Shown: one piece after another, positions 55,507-64,000 of the stretch
How positions within the stretch are numbered: the stretch's first letter is position 1
Layout of the letters: every line of letters starts with the position of its first letter
Notes under the pieces: model-generated
Databases searched by the model: none
What the model was told of the DNA's origin: nothing
Seen by the model: only the letters and a program-made list of their open reading frames with translations
Origin: Annona cherimola
Lineage: Eukaryota; Streptophyta; Magnoliopsida; Magnoliales; Annonaceae
Assembly: GCA_030490835.1 (NCBI GenBank)
Contig: CM059975.1
Location: forward strand, 32,024,133 to 32,088,132
Direction of reading: 5' to 3'
Length of the DNA stretch: 64,000 nt
Translations under genes and position numbers: made by a program

Positions 55507-57267
55507 TGTTGGAAATATGTGGAAAACTAGCTAAATCTATGTTTTGATGATTAACAAATCAATTTGAGTAAGTCTTGGCTATTAACATGTTTGGGAAAAT
55601 ATTTAAGGCATATACATTTAAAGAAAATAGAGCATGGAAGGCCAAGTCGTTCTCCAAGTCGACCCCAAGATCGACTTCAAGAAGCCAAATCTGTCCAGAG
55701 TTGAAAATGGGAGAAGAACAAGTGAAGTCGCAGGCCAAGTCGACTCCACTTGCGACTTGGGAAGCCAAGTCGCAAACGAAGTCGACTCCAGCATCGACTT
55801 CAGTCGGGAAAATCACTCCAGAGCTGAATTTGGGACTGAAGAATGCCGAAGTCGCAAACGAAGTCGACTCCAGTTGCGACTTGGGCGAAGTAGCGGACGA
55901 AGTCGACCCCAAGTTCGACTTGATGCTCTCAAGCTCAAAGATGCAGTTTCAAGTTCATTCCAAGAGTCAACTTGAGTGTTCTCAAAACCAAATCAAAGGT
56001 GCAAGATCAACTTAAATCTATCAAGTCCAAAGCAAAGATTCAAGCATGCTCCAAGATGAAGAAATAATCAAGTCATGAAGATCAATATGAATCAAAAGCA
56101 AGCAAGGTGCATGAATCTACCATGCAAGATTCAAGTTCTTCAAAGATTCACAAGGTTCAAGCTAATCCAAGAAGAATCAAAGAAAAGCTCTTCAAGAATC
56201 ACAAGATCTACAAGTATAAGGAGCCATTCTAGAATGAAAGCAAATCAATGAGGATCAAAGCATATTTTGCAAAGACCAAGTCAAGTCGCAACCCAAGTCG
56301 ACTCCATGATCGACTTGAGTTGAAGTCTGAAGCCAAAGTCGACTCAAGACTCAGACTTGGAACCTGAAGAGGTGAAGTCGCACCCGAAGTCAACTTCACC
56401 CGCGACTTGGGTCAAGTCGATGCCCAAGTCGACCCGACCTGGAATTTGAAGTTGCGAACAGAAGGCGAAGTCGCACCCGAAGTCGACTCCATCTGTGACT
56501 TGGGCGAAGTCGCATCCGAAGTCGACTCCGCCTGCGACTTGGGTCGCAACGGTCGGATAATTTTCGAACGTTGGCGCATTAAATGCGCGCCACCTACCTT
56601 CTAACGTTCGGATTCCCTCCAAAATTATAAAAGGCATTCATGGTGGACGAGGGAAGTAGCTGAGAATCATTAAGTGTGCTTAACTCCTATATTCAAGAGC
56701 TCTAAAGAGATCAAGCCATTCAAAGAGGAAGAACTTTGCTTCAAACTGCAAGAGCTATATCTCTGAATCTTCAAAGCCTACATTACGAGTTCTTCTCTGC
56801 GCCAAATTGCTTCTACACATCTGTAAAGTGTAGACTCCTTTCGTTATTTTATTTTGTTGTATTGAACTTGATTTAGTTTGAGGAACTAAGATCAAGTGTA
56901 AGCAAAGTAGTGTGTGATTGGAGTGGAACTCATCACCTACTTGTGCTGAGATTTGTTGAGGCCCCCTAGAGCTGGAATCTAGAAGAGAGCAGTGACTCTA
57001 ATTGTATTTGAATAATACAATAGTGGAACCCAAGTCACAAGGAGTGTGAGCTTGGAAGAGTGGAGTAGGGAGGTTGCCCGAACCACTATAAAAATCTTGT
57101 GTGCTTGATTTATATTTCTGCTCTCTATATTATATTGCTTTCCATTTCGTTTCTTCATTAAGGGGACTAGATTAATCCGGGGTAAAGTTTCTGTTTAAGT
57201 TATAAATTTTTAAATACCCAATTCACCCCTCCTCTCTTGGGTAATTGCCATCAACTCGGGACCAACA
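55507..57267 (+). mobile_element. solo LTR (1761 bp), same copia family as the left-end element
   Basis: TGTTGG...CCAACA ends and a perfect 5-bp TSD TATCC (55502-55506 and 57268-57272). Landmarks match the LTR at 6900-8692 in order: two GTCGACT-dyad blocks (55637-55925, 56283-56545), TATAAAAGG (56626), a CCCCCTAGAGCTGGAATC unit, AACCCAAGTCACAAGGAGTG, and the CATCAACTCGGGACCAACA end. The 5' sequences differ noticeably, so it is an older or different subfamily. It lies in the 3' UTR of the antisense LINE and arose by LTR-LTR recombination after insertion. Confidence 0.93.
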
Positions 57268-57365
57268 TATCCCTCTGACCTCTGAAAAAGATGGGTATTA
57301 GAGGTAGAAGGAATAAGGCAGTCACGGTATATCATTGTCAAAAAATTATCTATACAAAATTTTTC

Positions 57366-58228
57366 CTAAAAAAAGTATGGTGAGTTAGCCCACCATACTT
57401 GTTCAGACAAAATATTACATGAAATAAAATCTGCAAGAAGATGAGCAACAGAGTTTCCTGATCTCAAGACATGGTGGAACGATATGGAATGGGCCTGTGA
57501 GGCAAGCAACTGTATGTGTGAAATAATCGTTCCCACCGGAGTACGAATAGACTGCTCATTTACGAAAAAATCGGTAAGAATCAAAGAATTTGATTCCATT
57601 TGCAAATGTTGGAGTTGGATTTCTAAAGCCCATGTCACCCCCAACCACGTGGCCGTGGCTTCCATTGTCAATGGTTCCAGAATTCCAACCTAATTCCATC
57701 CTTTGGCGGCATTAAACAAACCCTAACAATCCCAAATGACTGTAGCAAACCCTATGCAATTTTTGTGGAGGTTTCTTCTTCCATCAACATTAATCTTGAA
57801 TTTGCCCCCATCTGGCTTGGTCTATCTGGCAATGAGAGTTTATCAATCAAACTTGATCCCCTGACCATTGCCCTTTGATGCTGATCGTGAAAGTCGATGC
57901 ACCAATCTTTGACATCTAGAAACACGGGTTGAATACCTTCCTCCCTGAGTTGATTTCCCAAAAACCACACATGCCAACAAAAGAGAAGAAAGAGAACAAA
58001 CCCATCCGTGCATTTTGTAGCGATGAACACCCTAAAGATGCTCGGGATGAATGTCCAATCATCCGAGAGGAATTGTGACATACCGGCTGGATAACTTTGC
58101 AGGGAACAAAAAGATGGAATATGTCTTCCTCCGCTTTCTTGCAAAAAAGCCACAAGGTATCCACTAGGATTCCACGTCGCTGTAGATTTAGGAAGGTGGG
58201 GAGGACATCCTTGAAAAGTCGCCAGCAA
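57366..58228 (-). pseudogene. LINE zf-RVT and RNase H part
   Basis: 57671-57366 reads MEATATWLGVTWALEIQL, then MESNSLIL, HHVLRSGNSVAHLLADF, the second half of the plant LINE RNase H. 58228-57752 holds the zf-RVT to RNase H linker in shifted frames (for example VPCKVIQPVC and CWHVWFLGNQLREEGIQP, comparable to CWRVWFLRNKFREEGVPP of the LINE at 8693). Stops separate the pieces. Confidence 0.85.
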
Positions 58229-58389
58229 AAAATGAGGACTTTGCTTAGGAGCTTGATATTCTATATGAACTTGTAAATATCTTGATCAAGAGCACAACCA
58301 GTTTCCCAACTCTCCAATGGGTGGTCAAATGTTTTTCTTAAGAGTTTATATGCAGATCTTATAGAATATTGTCCGAAAGGTTCAAGCTC

Positions 58390-60415
58390 CTAGAAACAGT
58401 GATTGTCATCAGCCCTATTTGGACGCAAATTAGAATAAATGATCTCTTGCCCAAATTCTCCCACCGCTTGTAACGAAAGGGTGTCTATCCATTGGCCAGT
58501 ATGTTCATTGAGGAAGAAACTGACCTTTGCAACATCGGGAATGTGAGCAGGTAGCAGCCCAGCCTTGTCAAGGGGGGGGGTAAGAAGCCACCTGTTACCA
58601 AAAAAAGCCACCCGTTCCTCGGACCCAATGCGCCAACAGTACCCACTGAGAATCAAATCTTTAGCTTTTAGGATGCTTTTCCACGTGAAGGAGTCCGTTG
58701 CATTCTCCGTGCAGGTCCATAGATTTCCGTGGTTGAAATATCTGGCCTTAAGAGTGGTATACCAAAGAGACTCAGTGTTTGAGACAAGTCTCCACACCTG
58801 TTTGGCAAGAAGGGCATGGTTGAAAGTGATAAGATCTCGAAAGCCTAGTTCCCCATCAGCCTTAGTCTTGCACATGTCTCTCCATGCTATCCAGCTCATC
58901 TTTCGTTTACCATCCTTTTCACCCCACCAAAAGTTACTGAGCATGCTTCCAATTTCATTGCAAGAACTTTTGGGGAGGAGGAAAATACTCATAGAATATG
59001 TAGGAATAGCTTGTGCCACAACGTTAATGAGGATCTCCTTGCCTCCCCACGAAAGTAGCCGCCGTTTCTAGCCTTAAATCTTTCACCAAATTCTGTCCTT
59101 TAGATCATCGAATATATTCTTTTTTGATCTCCTTAGCCAGGCAGGAAGACCCAAGTAGGAATGGATTTCCTGTTCAGAGGAGCCAATCATTCTCACAATA
59201 GACGTCCTTTTGAGATGGTTGGCGTTGGAGCTGAAGACGAGTGTGGTCTTGTTTATGTTAACGACCTATCCAGAGCACTCGCTATACAGCTTCAAGATGG
59301 AAATCAAATGCCTTGCCCTAATGTTAGTTGCTTTGATAAAAATGAGGGCATCATCAGCAAAGAAAAGATGGGAGAGGGTCCTCGAGGACTTAGTTTAATG
59401 CCATGTAGCAACCGTTGATGTTGTGCTTGAGAAACAAGGAGTGAAAGATCTTCCGCACAGATGATAGAGAGATATGGAGAAAGCGGATTGCCCTGTCGCA
59501 GTCCCCTTTGGGGGGTAAAAATATCTATTTTGTACCCGTTGACAAGAATTTGATAGCGGACAGATCTCAAACATCTCATCGTTTAGTTTATCCATACTGT
59601 GCCAAAGTTCATCGCGGTCATCATGTTACTCAGAAAATCCCATTCCACACTGTCGTAGGCCTTGGACATATCCAACTTTATTGCCAACTCTCTCTTGTTA
59701 CCCCTTCTCCTCCGCCAGAGAGAGTGAATTAACTCGTAAGCAATCAACATATTATTCGTGATTAGACGGCCAGGAACAAAAGCACTCTATTGAGGAGAAA
59801 TGATTTCATGGAGGCAACTCTTCAATGTATTTACCAAGACCTTTGCCAGTATCTTGCAAGCTACATTGCATGAACTGATGGGGTGAAAATCAAAGTCTTT
59901 CCGTGCCGGCCTTCTTCGGGATCAGAACAATATTCGTACTGTTGAGTGCTTGAAGCTGTTGATACTGTTGGGAGGGGTTTGAGCTTCCATGAAAGATTTA
60001 CACACCATAAAGACATCATGACATACTGTGTTCCAATGTGTTTTATAGAAGCCTGCAGGCAAGCCATCAGGGCCAAGAGCTTTGGATGGATTCATGACTT
60101 TTACTGCTTTTAGGATCTCATTCATGGATAGAGGTTTAGTGAGATTTGCCTAAGAAGGATTAGATATTTGCCGAGTTACTAAACCTATTATCTTTTGGAG
60201 GTTTGCAGGACCCGAGCTGGAAAAAACATCTTTAAAGTGCAAGAGAGTGAGATTGAGCATTTTCTGTAGTTATCCGAGTTCCGCTTCCATCGATGAGGGC
60301 CTCGATAGAGTTGCGTCATCCTCGGTTGACGCCATTCTATGAAAAAAGGATGTGTTCCTGTCTCCCTATTGGAGCCAGTGAACCTTGGCTCTTTGCTTCC
60401 ATAACAACTCTTCAT
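58390..60415 (-). pseudogene. LINE reverse transcriptase, frameshifted
   Basis: From the N-terminal side: ALGPDGLPAGFYKTHW (60070), GLRQGNPLSPYL (about 59500), and the catalytic FADDALIF at about 59345-59360, which lies in a different frame from the preceding block and so implies an indel. Next comes the thumb region AIPTYSMSIFLLPKS, FWWGEKDGKRKMSWIAW, LLAKQVWRLVS (59019-58390, open). The order and motifs fit L1-type RT, and the close match to the LINE at 8693 shows the same family. Confidence 0.88.
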
Positions 60416-60557
60416 CTTCCAAAAGCAAGTGAATCTGTTGCTAAACTCTCTTAATGGCCTCGTCTCTTTGGTCAGATGGGGTCTGGGAGTTCAAGTGATG
60501 TAACTCCCTTTATTTTTCGGTTATGACCTGGCTAAGGTGACCCCTTTTGTCTCTATT

Positions 60558-61417
60558 TCATCTAGAAAGCTCCGAACTGCATTTATGGAGTTTCCTCAAT
60601 AGAGTTTCACAAGGCAAGGATCCCACCCGATTGTTTGTGGCCCAAATGTGATCAATAATATTGTGTGCTTCTTTATTTCTAGCCCAGAATAGTTCATACT
60701 TAAAATCTCGCTTTGGTTTTTTCCTATCCTGCATGGCATTTAGAACCAGGTGAATGGGGTGGTGATCGGACAAGGCAGGAGATAGATGATAGACTTTTAC
60801 GAAAGGGAAAGTGGTTGACCATTGTGGAGATGCCAACTCGCGGTCTAATCTTACCTCCACCCTATGCTTCACCCTTTTATTGTTGCGCCAGGTCATGGGA
60901 GGGCCAACAAAGCTCAAATCTAATAAATTGCATGTGTCCATCACGTTCTGAAAAAATCCATTTGATGTTCAGGTCTTGCCTTGCAACTTCTATATTCTGA
61001 AGGTTTTGCAATCTCATTGAAGTCTCCCATAATGAGCCAAGGTGCGTCGGATTGTGTATGGAGCTAAGAAATGAGGTTCCAACTCTCCATTCTTTTTTGA
61101 ACTTCAGGATGACCGTAGAAACTCGTGAATCTCCATCCTGGCATATCAACATCAATATGGTGTTTTGAGTAGCTTCTGATTTTGACACCAACATCTTCAT
61201 TCCAAAGAAGGCATAACCCTCCTCTCCTATCATTAGGATTCAATACCAGGCAACTGTCGAACTTGAGTTTCCTTCTCACAGTGTCTATTTCCTTTATTGT
61301 TCGCTTAGTCTCACAGAGGAAGACCACATTGGGAGCTTTTTTCTTGACCAAGTCAAGGAGGCATCGAATTGCACGTGGGTTCCCACACCCACGACAATTC
61401 TAAGCAAGGAGAGCCAT
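60558..61417 (-). pseudogene. LINE apurinic-type endonuclease with an early stop
   Basis: The usual plant L1 ORF2 start is at 61417 (MALLA, then a TAG stop at 61402-61400 where Trp is normal, then NCRGCGNPRAIRCLL). It continues with NVVFLCETK (catalytic Glu), GGLCLLWNED, GDFNEI (near 61010), WRNNKRVKHRVEVRLDR and SDHHPIHL, the conserved endonuclease motifs. Breaks occur near 60950-61070. Confidence 0.85.
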
Positions 61418-61470
61418 TTATTTGGGGTAGGGATGAAGTTTGCCCCAGCCTCCACTAGAAAAGCTGTAAG

Positions 61471-63176
61471 TGTAACGCCCCATTCCTAGATATACTCAAT
61501 AACTAGTCAATGGGTACTATACAACCTAAGAAAAATTCGGCAGCATTTTCCCATAATATATAGGGGATGGTATGGATTACATGACCTGATATTCATAAAC
61601 ATTTCAATTTCATTTCAAAATGTAACATTCAATTCTATATTTATACATTTGTATCTTCATATAATAAGGACATTCATATAAAAGGAAAATCATTGAATGA
61701 TATCCTTATACATCAAGCAAACCTAATGATTATGCATATATGCATCCACAGAGATTATAATCCAATCCAAAATACCAAATACAATATGTTTGTCAAAGCG
61801 AATCTGTCTCAATAATCGTCTACAATACGAATATTAAAAGAGCACAAATTTTAAAAGAACTAAAATTAAAGATATTGTGCTAATGGTCTCCAAGATTTGA
61901 TCTTCAACTTGTCCCATCTTGAGGTTCCCCACCTGGCCTGTGATCTAAAGGCAAAATAACAAACCATATGAGTCTAAATAGACTCATCAAGTAGATGTGG
62001 TTAGCACAAAGTGGAAATAAGTAAAATTCTAGATGCACATGTTGTGATCAAGATAAGACATATGAGTCCAAATACCCACTCCCAAGATCGTATGCATATA
62101 ACCACGTATAAATAGAAGGACACGAACAATCCTCTACTCATGTCTATCAAGGGTCATGAACAACCCTCTCTTCATGTCAATCAGGGGCCATGAACAACCC
62201 TTTTACAACTAACCATTTTAGATAACACATCATACATAACAGATAAGGATAAATGCCACAAACCACACATACAACATCAATAAGGTTTACTTTAAATTCA
62301 ACACACAAAATTGCCATACAAGTATTTTACCAAACACATAATAGGTGCAAAATAAGGGAACCTTCAATTCATACTCTTGTTTGATCCAAATTGATTAACG
62401 TCACATTTTAACAATATAGAAACTGCTAACGAATCCTTTACCTCATAGAAATCGCACATTCATAGCAAATTTCTCATGAACCCTGCTTACCCTAATTGTT
62501 ACGAACCTTATGCCTCATACCACGAAGTAGTGAGACGCTACACACTCCCACCAGTCTTATATCATGTTTAACATGAAATTTCATCACTAAATCAAGAAGG
62601 GGCGACGTCTACTTACCTTGATCGTGATTTCTCCCAAAAACAGCGACCCTAGGCTTGGATTGCAGAGATTCGGAGCTTCCTTGATTGGAATCGATGACCT
62701 TCGAGGCAGTTGGTAGAGTTTTCTTGAAGAGATCTACAGCTAGATTGAACTGAATAGAAGGGAAAGAAAAGAAGAAGCAGAGAACAGGAAGAGAAGAAGA
62801 GGAAAACGTAGTCGGGCGCAAATGAAAGATGAAGCTCTAGCTCGCGGGCTCCTCTTGATAATCAAACTCCCATCGAGTCGGGTTGGGCCGAAGCATGGGT
62901 CAGGTCTAATCATAATTAGTCATTTTCTTTTCCACTCCTACAAATTAATAGTTAAAAATTTCTCCGGGGGCGCTACCCCTTTCACCCCCGCAACCTGATC
63001 GGGCAGGTCGAACCTCGTACCTACTTTGCGAGGTGGAAAATAGTCATAGTGCTCAATAATGTCTATATATGTTACGTATCTATTAACATCATAAATTCCT
63101 AGTAGCATGTTTATAAATTACCTCATAAATAGAAAAGAGTTATAATGAAAATAAAATAAAATACTTGTTCCTCACA
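61471..63176 (-). mobile_element. solo LTR, Gypsy-like family (1706 bp), copy 2
   Basis: TGTAACGCCCC at the left and CCTCACA at the right, with a perfect 5-bp TSD GTAAG (61466-61470 and 63177-63181). It is colinear with 37818-39734 over its length. On the minus strand GATCAAG|GTAAGTAG (boundary near 62616) and TGCCTTTAG (near 61945) occur at the same relative places as in copy 1. It lies between the ORF1-like and endonuclease parts of the LINE. Confidence 0.88.
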
Positions 63177-63181
63177 GTAAG

Positions 63182-64000
63182 TGTTTTGCATCTCTTGAGT
63201 GGCATCACTGTGGAAGTTTCATGCCCTCTCGGCTCCTCAATGAGTGGTCTTTTGTTGGGGTGGTTGTAGTGTGATGAGTGGAGCGTGTTCCCCCTATTAG
63301 TGTTGTTGACCCCCTCGCCCACCTCTTCCATTGGCCTTTTGGTAGATGGTCCTTTCCATTAAGTTCAACATTGGGTGGGTGAAACTCCATGTGCTGTTGG
63401 GATTCATTTGTAGGCATCATATGCCCCTGATTTCCCAAGTCCCAACTCTATTGGAGCTCATGCACACGCTCTTGCTCCGTTGCTGAAGTCATTTGTTTAA
63501 CCACAGCCTGCTGGGGTGTGAAAAAATGACTGGTAACTGATGTGGATTCATGTTGAGGTTACAGCGCATTTCCTTTGCTAAAAGCCTGTGAAGACTGTCC
63601 TTTTGGACGACTAAAACCGTTGTTGTTAGTAGAGCCTGGTGGTTAGTGAGGTTCAATTACAGAGGATGGAGGTATACTGACCAATCGTTGACTTGGGGCC
63701 ACACTCTTCATAGGCATTGTAATGCCAATTGTCTCTGACTGAGACACAACTTCAATGGTCTGCCCTTTTGATAGGATAGGCAGTGCATCATAAGTGTGAT
63801 CAGTGGAGGACAAGCCTGCTTTTTCCATTGGTGGAGTTGTGTGGAAGGGAGGGGTAGGCACAACATCATTTGCCACATACAATCGGGGAGGGCCCTGTCT
63901 CAATTTCCCCCTTTCCATCCTCAAACCCATCAGTTTGAAACCAGCCCTTAACTGGTTACCATAAGGAAGATCCTCTTCTTTCACCTAGACCGGTAGATCT
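63182..64000 (-). pseudogene. LINE ORF1-like C-terminal part
   Basis: 63984-63643 reads EEDLPYGNQLRAGF and GLRMERGKLRQGPPRL. The YG-(N/x)-xLRA motif is the segment that follows the nucleic-acid-binding domain in plant L1 ORF1 proteins. The rest is low-complexity and Pro/Ser/Thr-rich, in broken frames (63438-63205). An in-frame TAG directly precedes the first piece. The 5' end is outside the window. Confidence 0.6.

Larger units (their letters stand above)
55476..64000 (-). mobile_element. L1-type LINE, antisense, broken by two solo LTRs; 5' end off the window
   Basis: Read right to left: an ORF1-like part, endonuclease, RT, zf-RVT, RNase H, a short 3' UTR and a poly(A) visible as TTTTTTT at 55476-55482. 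The 3' UTR words next to the poly(A) resemble those of the LINE ending at 10532. Solo LTRs at 55507-57267 and 61471-63176, each with its own TSD, interrupt the 3' UTR and the ORF1/ORF2 boundary. Without them about 5 kb of LINE is visible. Multiple shifts and stops make it inactive. Confidence 0.85.

Overview
The window is plant nuclear DNA, most probably from a monocot. It has spliced genes with GT-AG introns and a very GC-rich first exon ahead of AT-rich introns. It also holds a Sirevirus-like Ty1/copia element, plant L1-type LINEs with an RNase H tail, and dense small inverted-repeat elements. The species cannot be named from the sequence. No operons, tRNA or rRNA genes, CRISPR arrays or bacterial features were seen.

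Layout. 1-8692: the 3' part of a Ty1/copia element (gag, pol, an extra third ORF, two polypurine tracts, 3' LTR), inserted into an L1-type LINE whose 3' end follows (8693-10532). 10.5-24 kb: AT-rich intergenic DNA holding only small elements (Tourist/Harbinger-like MITEs, foldback elements, SINEs). 24973-33814: one nine-exon host gene for a bromodomain protein of about 995 residues (BRD1/BRD2/BRD13-like, the plant SWI/SNF-associated type); its fifth intron carries a MITE and an RTE LINE remnant. 34.6-36 kb: a local duplication 3' of the gene. 36-45 kb: a hAT MITE, nested foldback/MULE-MITE/solo-LTR structures and a decayed antisense copia pol. 45485-45736: a lone first exon of an alkenal/double-bond-reductase-like gene. 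46958-48476: a 1.5-kb non-autonomous hAT element. 48.5-55.4 kb: decayed LINE pieces, foldbacks, a SINE and tandem duplications. 55476-64000: an antisense L1-type LINE broken by two solo LTRs, one of the same copia family as at the left end and one of a Gypsy-like family with a second copy at 37818-39734.

How it fits together. Only the bromodomain gene looks like a working host gene; almost everything else is transposon or transposon debris. Many insertions can be proved by matching target-site duplications (TSDs), so the order of several nested events can be read. The most unusual items are: an internal palindrome block and UTR-like leader ahead of the copia third ORF; a conserved donor/acceptor pair inside a Gypsy-like LTR present twice; foldback elements sharing one core but having different ends; MULE-type MITEs that landed twice in the centre of a foldback; a MITE insertion with its empty site preserved in a neighbouring duplicate; and a GC-AG intron in the bromodomain gene. 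I saw no clearly new multi-gene system. All family calls come from motifs read by eye, without database searches.
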